Shown: piece by piece, positions 1 to 11,527 of the stretch
Layout: the number at the start of each line of letters is the position of its first letter
Position numbering within the stretch: the stretch's first letter is position 1
Assembly: GCA_014529385.2 (NCBI GenBank)
Contig: CM043969.1
Location: 26,241,946-26,305,945 of the forward strand
Direction of reading: 5' to 3'
From: Adiantum capillus-veneris
Lineage: Eukaryota; Streptophyta; Polypodiopsida; Polypodiales; Pteridaceae
Length of the DNA stretch: 64,000 bases
The notes under the pieces: model-generated
Told to the model about the DNA's origin: nothing
The model's database searches: none
The model's input: the letters and a program-made list of their open reading frames with translations, nothing else
Translations under genes and position numbers: made by a program

Positions 1-506
1 TTTTGCAAGGCAAAAGGTACACATAATTTTTAGTACTAAGTTGCAATTTCAACGTGTAATTCGTAGAATTTTAGGTCCCCTTAGGTTGGCAGAGATAAAC
101 GCATCAATAAATCCCTTTATTTTGCCTCTCATTAGGTACGACCTTAGTTTGGACGTCTATATTTTTGTTTTGTTTTAAACATTAGGTCATGCATAGACCA
201 TGGATAATGGCCCAAGAATAGAGGTTTTTCCCTTCCATTTCACTCCACACATTAGAATAAACGTTGCAATTAGTAGGAAGATCCACTTTCAACAACGTAT
301 GGTGATCATGTTTGGTGCCCAAAGTGTAGGAGAAATTCTGGCATCACCAAACCCTATCATCCTGCCTCTTATTGATTATTATAGGTCATTTGATGTGAAT
401 ATTATTATTTTGTTGTAGAATAGATTGCAATTTAGAAAATATCACTGTGTAAATCTTAAAAAAAAAAACAAAAACAAAAACGTGTTGTCACCTTAAAACT
501 GATTCA
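1..506 (+). other. Untranslated leader upstream of element A gag
   Basis: AT-rich sequence before the gag start at 507. It has no good coding frame; the 72-codon frame at 200-418 has no recognisable domain. Two stretches resemble each other (about 100-180 and 340-418: pyrimidine-rich 'cctctcattagg'-like text followed by a T-rich run), suggesting an old diverged duplication in the leader. An A-rich tract lies at 459-481. No LTR end or primer-binding site is visible, so these probably lie left of base 1. Confidence 0.4.
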
Positions 507-1949
507 ATGGAGGCCCAACACCAAATGTCTGGATATCCTCTTTTCTTTGGAGAGCCTGGAGAGGATGCAGAATTATTTTTAGCAAATTTCAAGATGTCTT
601 GTCATATCAAGAGAATAGTAACTAATCAAGAACGCGTAGAGATGTTTGAAGTGGTCCTTAGGAAAGATGCTAGCACTTGGTTTGACTCGTTGCCTGAGGA
701 AGTTAAGGGGAATTACACGAAAGTTGTGAATCATTTCAAGAGATACTTCTTTGATCCCCAAAACACTCAAAAACTATGGCAAGACATTGTTTCTCATAAG
801 CAAAAAGACCTAGATGACTACTACTTGTACAAGCAAGAGTTTCTACGTCTTTGGACTGTATGGGTGAGAAATGTTGCTAACCCTGGTGATGGTGCAGAGT
901 TCCTAAAGAAGGAGAGGTTCATAGCCGGACTCTTTCCTGACCTTAAGATAAAAGTTGAGGCGGGTGCACCTGCTACCTTTGATGCAACTGAAACTAGGGC
1001 TGCTGAGAAATATAGAAAACTCAAGTGCCTAAGGGGAGAGGTTCCAATAGAAGGTCTTAGACCCAAAGGTAAGTCACAAGCATCAACATCTAGGGAGCTT
1101 CCTGAGGTAACAACAGAAGTGATTGAGAAGTTAAATGAATCTTTAAGCAGCTTGTCAATTCACCTTGCACAAGCTGTAGGTCCAAAGTGACAAGCAAAGA
1201 AGTCTGAAGAGCGAGATCCACGACCTAAGAGAGTCTTGCAATGTTGGAATTGCGGAGAGTCTGGACATGGGATGTATAATTGTCCTTGGCCCCGTGGGGA
1301 GCCAGGGAGACCTAACTTGAATTACCTAGTGATGAATGCAGGTGAAGGAACTGGTCAACAACCAAGGCTTCTACAAAGACCAAATGGACCAAGACCACCT
1401 CCACAAGGGGTAGAAGGAGTTCCACCTTTGCCAGATCCAAATGTGCATGTGGTAGAGGTGACAAACTCAAATGAGGTTGACATGGAAGCAAACGGCATTA
1501 AACGTGGCCTAGGAAAAGGTAAAGAGAAAGAAGGTGTCATATCACAGAGTGACCATGGACGAGGCAAGAAGGAAAAGGAGACCAAGGAAGCTAAGAGGAC
1601 TCGACGTCGTATCAATCTCCAAGACTTCCCTCTTGGACATGGTATGGCTCCATACAACCTATTGGAAGACATGAGAGGTAAGGGTCATGATATCTCATGG
1701 CTTCAGTTTCTTGCATTATGCCCACAAGTTAGGAGGGATTTAACAAAGGCAGTTACCACTAGGAGAAGGGTAAAAGAGAGTGTGCCTGTTGTAAAAATTT
1801 CACAAGCTGAAATGAATGAGGATATTACACTGGTTCTAGATTGTTACATCAAAGGAAGATTGGTTAGGAAAGGTCTAGTGGATGGGGGTGCACAAATTTG
1901 CATCATGACAGAGGGACTCATGCAAAGACTAGGCATGCACATCCATTAG
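507..1949 (+). pseudogene. gag and start of protease of element A
   Basis: Gag coats the element RNA in cytoplasmic particles. The frame starts at the ATG at 507 and has a retrotransposon capsid-like core (residues about 20-160, with WFDSLPEEVK and FKRYFFDPQ). After a TGA at 1188-1190 the same frame continues to a CCHC zinc knuckle, CWNCGESGHGMYNC, at 1242-1283, a basic linker (1540-1610) and the start of an aspartic protease with the catalytic triad as DGG (Asp codon 1881-1883, VDGGAQICIM). A TAG at 1947-1949 stops it again, yet the frame resumes unchanged at 1950. The TGA is one transition from CGA, as expected for deaminated old copies. Family assignment is firm; function is lost. Confidence 0.85.
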
Positions 1950-3321
1950 ACACATCAAATTAAAGTCAAAATGGCAAACAATAGCAAGGCTAGGTACGTA
2001 GGCATTTGTAAAAATGTCTTTGTGGAGGCCTTTGGCATTAAGAAGGCAGTGGATTTCTATGTCATGTCTACAAAAGGAAATGGTTACCCATTTATCCTAG
2101 GGAGACCATGGCTAATGAAAATGCGAGCTTTGCAGGATTGGGAGAGTGGAAAGCTAATTTGCAGGAATGACAATCATAAGAAGGTTGTCCTTGACATGAA
2201 GGAGCAACGCCAAGAGGAGCTCCATGAAGAATCATCTCAAAGTGAGACTGAGGAAGGCTGGACCAATAGCACTTCAGAAGGAGAAAGTAGCGGCAGCATT
2301 ATTGAAGAGGAGTCTTCCATCGAAGTCATGGGGATAAGGTTTAATCCAAACAACCAAGAGACCTCTTGCCCAGGTTTGGAAGAGGTAGGTTCCCAAGAGA
2401 ACCAAAATGTGCAAGATGAAGGAATGTTAGAAGGTATGTTGTCTACAACAGTTACAAAGGACGAAAGAAAGGAGTTCAAATGTGTGCTAAGGAAATTTCC
2501 TAGGCTTTTTGCTAAAGACTACACCGATGTGCGTGGAGTAGATGCTGTTCAACACAAAATTGAGTTGAAGCCAGAGGCCACACCTAAGGCTCAGAAGCTA
2601 CGAAGGCTAGGAGTCATCAAGGAGCAGGCTTTACTCAAGGAGGTAAGAAAGATTCTAGCAGCAGGTTTCATTTATCCAATGGAGAATTCAGAGTGGGTCT
2701 CTCCCGTTGTTGTCACTCCTAAGAAAAACAGCAAGTGGAGGGTGTGTGTGGATTACCGTCCACTCAATGAGGCAACAAAAAGAGATCACTTTCCCCTCCC
2801 ATTTCAAGATGAGATACTAAATGAGGTAGCTGGTCATGAGAAGTACACTGTGTGTGATGGCTACTCGGGTTACTTTCAAATAGGTATCGCATTGGAAGAT
2901 CAGTTGAAAACAACCTTCATCACTCCTTGGGGTTGTTATGCTTTTAGAGTCATGCCATTTGGACTGACAAATGCTCTTGCAACTTTCCAACGCTTCATGA
3001 ACATGGTGTTTCAAGCATTCTTTGGAAAGTCCATTAGTTTTTATTGATGATTTTTGCATTTATAGCTCAAAATCATTGCATCTACAAAGGGTAGAAGAAG
3101 GTTTAAAGAAGCTCTACGACATGGGAGGTCAACTCAACCCGGACAAGTGCCACATAGGTGAGGATGAAGTGATCTTGCTTGGTCACAAGGTTTCCTATAA
3201 AGGTATTGAGGTGGATCCAGCAAAGACAAAAGCTCTCATTGAGCTACCATCACCAAAGAGTCTTAAGGAGGTCATCTCATTCATTCAAAAGGTGAAATAT
3301 ATGTCACGTTTCATTCACTAA
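1950..3321 (+). pseudogene. Protease end, linker and reverse transcriptase of element A
   Basis: The protease end has the flap/helix motif ILGRPWLMKM (about 2095-2125). An acidic, serine-rich linker follows (2200-2440). RT motifs then appear in order: GFIYPMENSEWVSPVVVTPK (2665-2725), RVCVDYRPLNEAT (2740-2778), YFQIGI, FRVMPFGLTNA (2945-2977) and the active site as FIDDF (about 3042-3056). A one-base frame change occurs just before the active site (3030-3047), and a TAA at 3319 interrupts the connection region. The active-site Asp pair itself is preserved. It would copy element RNA into DNA in the particle; this copy is broken. Confidence 0.85.
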
Positions 3322-4167
3322 GCCTCGGAGTTACTTCACCCTTTGCAAAAGTTGACACAACAAGTAGAATTTGCATGGTTTGATGATCTTGAAGAGTATT
3401 TTTGTAATATTAAAGTCATTTTGTCAGAGCTACCAACACTCATGCCTCCTTGTTGGGAGTACACATTCTTTGTTAGCTCTAGTGATGGGAAGAAAACCAT
3501 TGGTGCAGTTTTATTACAACAAGATCCCCACAGTACCAGGATGCGACCCATCTACTTTGCTAGTAGGGTCATGAATGCTTTAGAGAGAGGCTACACTGAG
3601 GCAGAACTCATGATACTTTCTCTCATGTTTGCAGTGAGAAAGTTTAGATCCTACTTGCTACCAAAATCTTTTGTAATTCTCACTGTGCAGAAAATTTGTT
3701 CCCTTGGGTGTCATCTCAAATGAATCTTAGTACTAGGATCTCAAAGTGGATTATGGAGTTGCAAGAGTTTCAATACTCTTTCAAGGTAGAAGATAGGGTG
3801 CGTGCACAATTGGCAGGGATTCTCACTTATAAGGTACATGAGAAGGAAATTAAGGTGCCTGAGGTAAAGACCCTACCATTGCCACCACCTAAAAGTATTT
3901 CTAATGCTTTTACCTTGTTCTTTGATGGAGCTTTTCGACGAGCCACAGGAAAAGCAGGGGGAGGGCTAGTATTGCTCAACCCAAGTGGAGAGGTGGTCAT
4001 GAAAGAGAAGGTCAATCTACCAGGTTCAACTAGAAACAATGAAGCAGAATAAAACACACTACTTCATGGTTTAAAGATATGCATTGGCCAAGGTATACAA
4101 CGTCTCATGGTAAAAGGGGATGCACTTCTCATTGTGAATCAAATTTTAGGCATTTAGGCATGCAAGA
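3322..4167 (+). pseudogene. RNase H followed by a second archaeal-type RNase H, element A
   Basis: The first RNase H is recognisable from YTFFVSSSDGKKTIGAVLLQ (3459-3518), RPIYFASRVMNALERGYTEAE (3544-3606) and the tail before 3723; its terminal part is shifted in frame. A separate domain beginning FFDGAFRRATGKAGGGLV (from about 3918, Asp codon 3924-3926) and NNEAE (4038-4052) is an additional RNase H of the archaeal type, found between RNase H and integrase in the Tat lineage. A TAA at 4050 and a frame change near 4165 break it. Text after the stop (LKICIGQGIQRLMVKGDA, 4071-4124) still matches the fold. Confidence 0.8.
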
Positions 4168-5277
4168 ATGAAAGCCCTAAGGACAAAAATTCATGCCATT
4201 CGTAGATTGTTTAATCAATTTGAAGAAGTGAAACTATATCATATTCCTAGGAAACAGAATGAAGATGCCGATTTACTTGCACAGCAAGTAGTTACATGTG
4301 TTGAGAAAGAAGTGCAGGTCATCATGGTGGCAGCAACTGTCAAGCAACCGAGATACCAAGGATTGGAGTCATTGACTCCCATTATTAGCTACATTTTGGA
4401 GGGTGAGTTTTCACAAGACTTCACGAAGGCTCAGAAGAGGAGACTCATGAAGAAGGCAAGCACGTATCTCTTCCTAGAAGGATCCCTCTATCAAAGAGGG
4501 AAGGATCAAGTGTGCAGAAGAGTACCAACTATCAAGGAGATTCCAGCCATTCTAAAAGTTTTGCATGAAGAGGCATGTGGTGGTCATTTTGCCCTAGAGT
4601 TAACTGTGAAGAAGATTTTGCTTGCGGGGTATGTTTGGCCAAGTCTGCATGTGGATGTCCAACATTGGTGTAAAAGTTGTCACAATTGTCAGGTAAATGG
4701 GAATAGAAGATTGGTTTATGGTCCAAGGCAAATCGTGCTTGCAAATGGACCCTTTGAAAAGTGGGGCATTGATGCTATGGGTCCTCTGCCTAGGACAAAA
4801 AATGGTAAACTCTACATTCTAGTGGCTGTAGACTATATGACTAGGTGGGTGGAAGCACAAAGTGTGGCAAACGTAAATGAGAGGAAAATGAGCAAATTTG
4901 TCTACACTCACATTTGTTGTAGATTTGGAATACCTTTGGAGATTGTTTCTGATAATGGTCCAGGGTTTAGAAAGGGCTTGCTCACAGAAGTCTGTGAAGA
5001 ACTTCACATTCTACATCGTCATAGTACACCCTACTATCCCCAATCAAATGGTTTGGTAGAAAAAGCTAATGGTGTCATTGCAAGCATCATTAGAAAGATG
5101 GTGAAAAACAAGACAAAGTTGTGGGATGACTTCTTGGATGGTGCCTTGTGGGCGTATCGAACCACATATAGGGAAGCCACGGAGTTCACACCATTTCACT
5201 TGGTCTATGGTCAAGAGGCTTTACAACCAATTGAGCTCAACATTCCAACAATGCGACTTCATGGCAAAGCAGCATAA
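4168..5277 (+). pseudogene. Integrase core of element A
   Basis: Integrase joins the element DNA to the host chromosome. The frame holds the end of the second RNase H (HIPRKQNEDADLLAQQ), an HHCC zinc domain (4564-4692, ending CKSCHNCQ) and a DDE core with Asp at 4771-4773 (WGIDAMGPLP), Asp at 4951-4953 (SDNGPGF) and Glu at 5059-5061 (NGLVEKAN). The D-to-E gap is 35 residues, the canonical D,D35E spacing. This is the longest unbroken piece of element A; only a TAA at 5275-5277 separates it from the C-terminal part, which continues in the same frame. Confidence 0.88.
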
Positions 5278-5925
5278 GATGATCAAGAAGCATGGATGGA
5301 TCAACTTATTACCTTAGCTGAGCTTGAGTGGAAAAGAGAAGCAGCATACGAGTGCTACAAGAGGAAAGCCACACAGACGAAGGAAAAGCTTGACATGAAA
5401 CTGAAGGACAAAGGCATCAATGAAGGAGATCTTGTGCTAAGGTATGACAATCGACTCGATAATCGTTTTGATGCCAAGTTTGAAACTAGATGGCAGGGGC
5501 CATACATAGTCAAGAAGGCTTTCAATTCAAGTTACTATCAACTTATGGACTTGAATTGGAAAGAGCACTCCAGAAAGGTAAACGGGTATCGACTCGATAA
5601 TCGTTTTGATGCCAAGTTTGAAACTAGATGGCAGGGGCCATACATAGTCAAGAAGGCTTTCAATTCAAGTTACTATCAACTTATGGACTTGAATTGGAAA
5701 GAGCACTCCAGAAAGGTAAACGGGTATCGCTTGAAGACTTATTTGAGTCTCCTTCTACCAAAGGATCTACCAAAGATCTTTCAAAGGGCAGCTGTCTCAT
5801 GTAAGTATTGTTACATGAAGCATGAGTGTAACTCCAGCAAAAATTCTAAGGGACCAAACAATGAAGATCTCGTCAAGGACTCTGAAGCACTCTCTTTGGA
5901 AAAGATGCTCTATGATGGTACATGA
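5278..5925 (+). pseudogene. Integrase C-terminal domain and tail of element A
   Basis: In frame with the integrase core after the 5275 stop. It contains a linker (AELEWKREAAYECYKRKATQ), the small DNA-binding SH3-like fold (GDLVLR...RWQGPYIVKKAF) and a tail ending at TGA 5923-5925. The 46-residue SH3-like segment is present twice in tandem because of a 138-bp duplication (5451-5726). No chromodomain is seen, consistent with the non-chromoviral Tat assignment. Confidence 0.8.
5451..5726 (+). repeat. 138-bp perfect in-frame tandem duplication in integrase C-terminus
   Basis: Units 5451-5588 and 5589-5726 read the same base for base as far as I can check by eye, each coding 46 residues from RLDNRFDAKF to SRKVNGY. 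The length is a multiple of three so the frame is kept. Identity in an otherwise decayed element suggests the duplication is much younger than the insertion. Confidence 0.95.
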
Positions 5926-5953
5926 ATATACCATCATCCTGGGGAAGGGCTAA

Positions 5954-7300
5954 TGATAGCCGTTTTTCGGCTCTCCGTAATTGTCATAGTGAGTTAACCC
6001 ACCCTACCAAAATCATCCAAACACTGTGGCTATCCCTACCATTTCACTGTATATAGGTGTGTGTGAGTTAGGGGACTGTATTATGATCCATTTGTGTGTA
6101 AATATTTCATTGTATATAGGGCCTAAATAAAAGGATTTTTCATAATTATTTTGGTATTTATTTTAATATTTCTACCTATAGTGTGTTATTTATGCTATGT
6201 ACATTGACTCACCATTACCATATTTTTTCTTACCATTTTGCATACTCTTTGTTCCATACAAAAATAATTTCATGCAAGCTTCTCGAATAAGAGAAACCAT
6301 GGTGAACTCATGTCTCCTACACACACTTCCATTCCAAAATTGACCACCTAGTCTCATATTACCCATATCTATCAAGAAAACCACAAAATTCAGCCTCTTC
6401 TCTTGAAAGACAGCACCATGTTGATTGATTACTCATATTCAATCACCTTGGCTCTCAAGGAAGGTCAAAAGTGGAGAAAAAACGTACCGTCAAAGCTAGT
6501 GGACTGACAACAAGCGTCAAAATTGACCCTACTCAAGACACTTGGAGCATCAACATTGTAAGAAATCCATATTTTCTTACCTATTAAGAGTTTTTTCTTC
6601 CTTATTTGTATCCTATATGGATACTTCCATTATAAATATCAAATTCCATTTGTAAATTAATAAAAATACTAACTCTACTAATTTACTAACACTAACCTAC
6701 TATGAAAAGTCCTATCACCTCCACTTCTCTCCTCTCTCTCTTCTTCATCTATCCCCACCAACTTCTTGATAATTCCAAGCAAAAGAAATTAGGTAAGTGC
6801 TGAAAATCTAACCCACCATGGTTAGAGGAGTAACCCTAGCCCTCAAAATTGCTATAAAAGGAGGGTGTAGCTAGCACAAAAATGGGAGATCCATAAGCAA
6901 GAGCACTATGCTATAGCTTGAGAAGCCAAGATCAACCTCTCTAGAAGGAGCTCTTGAGTGGAAGCTCATTGTCTTATGCATATGCATGTGTTGTATTAGG
7001 GGTGATTAAAAAAGGAACTCTATGCCATTGTAAGAGAGAGTGATCATTCAATTGAGAGTAGAAAATCTATCATTTCTCCTACTAGTGTAAGCCCAACATT
7101 TGCTGAATCAAGGAGGGTGGATTTGGACTAAGCTTGGATACTTTGTCTCTCTTCCAACGTGAAGTAATGGACAACAATGATGTGTAAGTGTCTTGGTGTT
7201 TTTTTAAGTTCTTGATAGCTTGTCTCTGGGTGTTTTCATCAATTCAGCCATAAATTCCACATACTGTAAGAGGGCAACAGGGTGGAGAGGACTCCCCTGG
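5954..7300 (+). mobile_element. Probable 3' LTR region of element A
   Basis: A short purine run, ggggaaggg (5941-5949), just after the integrase tail is a plausible polypurine tract, and sequence beginning TGATAGCC at 5954 may start the LTR. Two promoter-like stretches follow: tatatagg/gtatataggg (6050-6120) and a strong TATA box TATAAAAG at 6853-6860 followed by a U5-like region. Because the 5' LTR lies outside the window, neither LTR end can be confirmed. No coding sequence of note; a 64-codon minus-strand frame at 6190-6384 has no recognisable domain. A small hairpin (gtatcc-tatat-ggatac) lies near 6610. Confidence 0.45.
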
Positions 7301-7515
7301 CCTTAAGACAGTGATTTGGGTGGCTTTTCTTGTGATGTGTTGTGGTGTTATTTACTCAAGCTATGTTGAACAAATACTAATCTCACTTTGATTGGTCATG
7401 ACAGATTTGTAAGAAGGTATTAATGCAACAAGCACCCCCTCCCCTTTCTCTCTCTTTCTTATATATATAATTGTGTTTGCTTGATCACGGCCGATACATT
7501 TCAAAGCAGCCCGAG

Positions 7516-7517
<2 letters not shown>

Positions 7518-7559
<42 letters not shown>
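7518..7559. repeat. (CT)21 microsatellite
   Basis: Uninterrupted CT dinucleotide run of 42 bases inside the LTR-like or leader sequence following element A. Confidence 0.97.
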
Positions 7560-7561
<2 letters not shown>

Positions 7562-7571
7562 GCGTCCTATT

Positions 7572-7735
7572 TCGCATCCAAAACTAGGTGGTGCCCCAAA
7601 TTTTTGTAGGGTTAGGTTGCGGGTTTGTGTGTGTGTTTGTTGTTTTTTCCAACCCCAACCCAATTGAGCAGCACGGGAGCCTAGAAGGGTTCTTAGAGGC
7701 CACTCTTCTTGTTGCCCGCCCAGGACCGCCTTAGT
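7572..7735 (+). repeat. Diverged dispersed repeat, copy 1 (partner at 16231-16400)
   Basis: Shares an ordered set of matches with 16231-16400: 'aggtggtgcccc', a T/G-rich stretch with 'gggtttg', 'caattgag(c/t)agca(c/t)gggag', 'ttagagg' and 'cttgctaccc/cttgttgcccgcccag'. The order and spacing are conserved. It is probably the U5/leader portion of a retrotransposon family present twice; the family is not identified. Confidence 0.6.
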
Positions 7736-7739
7736 ACAA

Positions 7740-8416
7740 AAAGAAAGACGTGACTTTTAGTGCACAAGTTGAAGTGCTAAACTTTGATACCCTAGGTGTG
7801 AACAAGTATAGGGGTAGAACCACAATTGTAGAATCTAAGAATTGGTTCATAAGACCCTTTCATATTTATGTATCTCCTTAGAAACACTATGTACCTTTTT
7901 GGTCTTGTGCGGTTATAAAAATTTGATTTTGATATAACACATATTGTTTTGAGGATATAATATTTGAGTTTGAATCTTGGTTTTATCATTCTAATTAACA
8001 TGAGTGGTGGCATGTGTGTGTAGATGACTGACTTTTACCTCGAGGGATATGGGTGGATATACTTTCCCGACTTATGGTGAAAGAGCATTTCCAAACTGGA
8101 GTGGAAGTGCAAAGGCTTGTCACTGCCATGCATAACGGGGAAGAGAAGAAAAGGTTAATGTCTACAGATTTCATTGTACCAACAAATACTTTTCGATCTT
8201 AATATCATTATGTTACAAGGAACCCCAAGTTTAGACCACCTAGCATAAACCCTCACCTATTGTTGGGAGTATCGAGTGGATACAATCCAAGTTGGGAACG
8301 GAGATTGATGTTACTAATCAAATATTGTACATAAATGTTTATGAACTAACCCTACAACCGACAAAAAAAATGGATGGCCAGAAACATGTTTCCTTTAGTA
8401 ATGGCTATGGGATGCT
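7740..8416. other. Unclassified non-coding stretch
   Basis: I see no gene, LTR end, tandem repeat or RNA gene here. The 73-codon minus-strand frame (7792-8013) has no recognisable domain. Confidence 0.4.
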
Positions 8417-8911
8417 TTGACATTGTTATGTTTAATGTATGGGGCTGGCAATGCAAAAACAACGACCAGCATTCTTAGCCCGGTACCTTGGAAGTTGTTC
8501 GTTGACTTGTTTGGAAATTCACTAATCTATAATTCTTGCAATGTAAAAATTTTATACAATGCTTACAACAGACCTCAGTGCCTTCAAGATTGTACAAACA
8601 TACACAACTCAGTTGGATGGGACACATCGAATGTGTTTCCAAAAGAATCCGCTTTCTTCGATGACTACTTCTGGTACAAGAAGGCGATTATTTACACCGA
8701 AATGGGGGTACCTGTAACAAAAAAATCCCTTACTCAAGAACGATATGACTCATACACCAATAAAGAGATATTACAGCCAAACATCACAAAGGATTATTGG
8801 AATCAACCGTTCGACATTATCAAGGAATGGGACAACTATACTCCATTGGTGGGAGGATGTCACAATGGATATTACCAAGTATATTATGTCAGAGCTATTA
8901 GGATTTTTTAG
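8417..8911 (+). CDS. Unrecognised 164-codon open frame
   Basis: ATG to TAG, 164 codons, the longest clean frame between elements A and B. The product has several Cys (CNVKI, PQCLQDC, GGCHNGYY) and many aromatic residues (DDYFWYKKA, KDYWNQPF, YYQVYYV). There is no signal peptide, clear membrane helix or motif that I can name. Codon use looks coding-like rather than random, and neighbouring sequence gives no further exon I can support. It could be a captured or orphan host gene fragment, or a chance frame in AT-rich DNA. Confidence 0.3.
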   Translation: MTLLCLMYGAGNAKTTTSILSPVPWKLFVDLFGNSLIYNSCNVKILYNAYNRPQCLQDCTNIHNSVGWDTSNVFPKESAFFDDYFWYKKAIIYTEMGVPVTKKSLTQERYDSYTNKEILQPNITKDYWNQPFDIIKEWDNYTPLVGGCHNGYYQVYYVRAIRIF

Positions 8912-9099
8912 AAACTTTAAAACACCTTGTAGACTTTTTGAAAACCAAAGTTTTGTGATATAGATATTGGATTAATCTATTTGTTATTCTTTCTCCTAAT
9001 CTTATTTTCAGTTGTCTATTCTATTTGGTTTAAGGACATCGAGCGGATTATAATATTTTGCTAAGTGTGACCTTGGTTGATATGGTGTAGTAAGTTACC

Positions 9100-9997
9100 A
9101 TGCCTCCTAGAGGAAATGGGAATGCTGCTAACACAAATGCACCTATTTTTCCTCAACACACAATCATTGATAGAGACATCATTGCTATGCTTTGCAAGTC
9201 TCAACCTAGAAATTTTAGCGGGGATGGAAAAGATGTAGGCAAAGTTCTTGAAGAGTGGATTGAGCATATGGATGACTACTTTGATTTAGCCCATTCGCCA
9301 GCAATAAACAAAGCTATCATTGCTAAGTTCAAACTAGAGAAGACAAACAAGCGTCGATGGAGAATCCCATCGATGATAAACTTTAAGGTTGATTGAGAAT
9401 CCTCTAAACTATCGATGGTTTGGGATTATCTTAAGACCCAGCTTAAGAAGATCTATCAGAACAAAGTTTATCATTCAGACCGTATGAATGAGATTCTTGA
9501 TTGTACTCAAGTAACCATAGATGGAATCATACTATCAACATTTCTTAACCCTTATCAAATATGTTGTAGCAGGGATGACTCAAGAGGTCAAAGTAGCTCG
9601 ACTCATGTCAGGGTTACATAATCCTATGAAGACTAGACTTCAGAATCTTCATCTTACCAATTTTGCAGATGTCCTTGATGCAGGCAAACCCATTGAAATA
9701 GAGTTATCTACTACCGAAGAGAGGAAACTAGAACCTGTCCCTGTTCGTGAGATCAAAAGGCCTCGTCTCGAAGAGGAAAAAAGGTATGGAAACCCACAAC
9801 AAAGAAGAGAAAACTTATTACATATGAAAGACAAACATGATCATTTATGCTACACTTGTCTTGATCCTGGTCATCAGTCCAAGGATTGTCCATTTAACAA
9901 TTCAAGATTCACTGGATCGGTGGTCAATTACGAACATAGAAACTTCAACCCAAATCGGAATTTTGGAAACTTTAGACCCAAACCATCGATAGTTTAG
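9100..9997 (+). pseudogene. gag of element B
   Basis: Starts MPPRGNGNAANTNAPIF, then RNFSGDG...WIEHMDDYFDLA, the gypsy Gag core start. A stop near 9394 and a frame change split the capsid; the second piece carries YYQHFLTLIKYVVAGMT and RLMSGLHNPMKTRLQ. It ends with a basic stretch and a complete CCHC knuckle CYTCLDPGHQSKDC (9848-9889). An Asn/Arg-rich spacer follows to about 10260. No intact Gag can be made. Confidence 0.75.
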
Positions 9998-10260
9998 AGG
10001 AACCTCAATAAAAAAAACTTTAAACAAAACCAGAGACAACCTTAAAAACAAGGGAATTTTAGACCAGGCAGTCTACCTTCTGTTCAAAATGGACCACTTG
10101 TCAACAATAACAACAATGGAATTGTTAACCGTCAACCTCATCCAAGAGGAGGAGGGAATCAAAGACCTCAAGGAAGACCTCAAGTTAACATAGCTCAAGG
10201 GCTAGAGGTGAAGGAAGTCACGAAAATATATATGTTCATGCTGCAATTGAACATCAGGGA

Positions 10261-10764
10261 GTGAGCGAAATGTTTTTAATAATTCAACCCCCATCGGAGT
10301 GTCAAAGTAACCATTTTACCTTATTGATTGACTCAAGGAGTTTACATTCTTTCATACCTCCTAAGTGCATCAGAAACCTCATTTTTCTTGAACACCCTGA
10401 TACAGAGCTTACAGTAGAATTAGCTATAGGTAGGAAGGTTAGATCTTCTACTTCAATGGGTAACTTGAATTTTGTTTTGGATGGTCATGATACTTCTGCA
10501 AACTTTAGAGCCTTACCCATAGGTATCTACGATAAAATCCTAGGAATGGATTGGCTTAAAGCCAATGATGCTCAGATACATTGTAAAGATGCTTCATTGA
10601 ATTTCCAAAATGATCAAAGCTCTAGGGTCACAGTTATTGGGAAACGAGGAAAGCCTAAGCACAGACTAGCAAACTTTACCAAACTTATGATGAAGAGTCA
10701 TAGAAAAAATGAAAGAATTTACGTAGTAAAGCTTAACCCTAAAGAGAAGAACCCGAATGGATAA
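10261..10764 (+). pseudogene. Protease of element B
   Basis: Contains the aspartic-protease core as LLIDSRSLHSFIPPK; the usual catalytic D-[ST]-G reads D-S-R, so the flap glycine is lost. Further on, IGIYDKILGMDWLKANDA matches the chromoviral ILGMDWL block. The open frame continues into a basic linker before RT. The missing Gly argues for an inactive enzyme. Confidence 0.7.
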
Positions 10765-10794
10765 CAAAATTTGATGATATATTTCCCAAAGAAC

Positions 10795-11450
10795 TTTCAT
10801 AGTTACCACCCAAGCTTGATCATGCAATAGAGTTGACTCTAGGAGCTCAACCAACTGCTCGTAGACCTTACAAAATGTCAGGACCTGAATCTGCAGAACT
10901 CAAGGAGAAATTGTCTCAGGTTCTTGAACAAGAATTCATTCGACCCAGTGTTTCTCCATAGAGTACTCATGTTCTCTATCAAGAATAAGTATTCAATAAC
11001 AAGGATTGATGAACTGCTTGACCGATTACATGGAGCTTCTATCTTCACAAAGATTTATCTAAAGTTAGGGTATTAGGAGGATATACCAAAGACAAGATTT
11101 AATACTCGTTTTGGACATTATGAATTTGCAGTTATGTCTTTTGGACTTACTAATTCTCCTACAACTTTTAATCGTCTTATGCTTAATGTGTTTTGAGATC
11201 ATCTTGATGATTTTGTTTTTGTCTTCTTTGATGATATCTTTGTTTACTCAAGAAATAGAGAAGAACACGAACAACATGTGTGGCGAGTACTTGAACTTCT
11301 CCGTCAAAATTAACTTTATGCCAAACGCAACAAATGCACCTTATTCACTGACAAGGTGGTATATTTGGCATTTATTATTTTTAAGAATGGTGCTTCTATT
11401 AATCAAAGTAAGATCAAAGCTATTATAGATTGGCCTACATCGAATAGTAC
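10795..11450 (+). pseudogene. Reverse transcriptase of element B, internally deleted
   Basis: Visible are [20 protein letters not shown] (about 10813-10872), EFIRPSVSP (about 10930), [40 protein letters not shown] and FFDDIFVYSRNREEHEQH (about 11224-11275). Between RPSVSP and NKYSITRI the block that normally holds KKDG...CVDYRxLN is absent, a deletion of roughly 80 bases near 10965-10985. Several stops interrupt the rest. The catalytic DD pair is preserved. Confidence 0.75.
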
Positions 11451-11527
11451 AAGAAGTATGAGGATTTCTTGGTTTAACAGGATGGTATTGTACATTTATT
11501 CAAGGCTACACGAAGATTGCAACTCAA

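Larger units (their letters stand above)
1..5953 (+). mobile_element. Element A: decayed Ty3/gypsy retrotransposon, Tat-like, internal region
   Basis: Gag, CCHC knuckle, protease, reverse transcriptase, RNase H, a second RNase H and integrase follow one another on the + strand, the order of plant Ty3/gypsy elements. The second, archaeal-type RNase H (FFDGAFRRATGKAGG near 3918) is characteristic of the Tat (Ogre/Retand) lineage. The frame from 507 is interrupted by stops at 1188 (TGA), 1947 (TAG), 3319 (TAA), 4050 (TAA) and 5275 (TAA), with frame changes near 3030-3047, 3700 and 4165, so the copy cannot make a polyprotein. The 5' LTR and primer-binding site are not in the window. Lineage is inferred from the second RNase H only. 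Confidence 0.85.
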
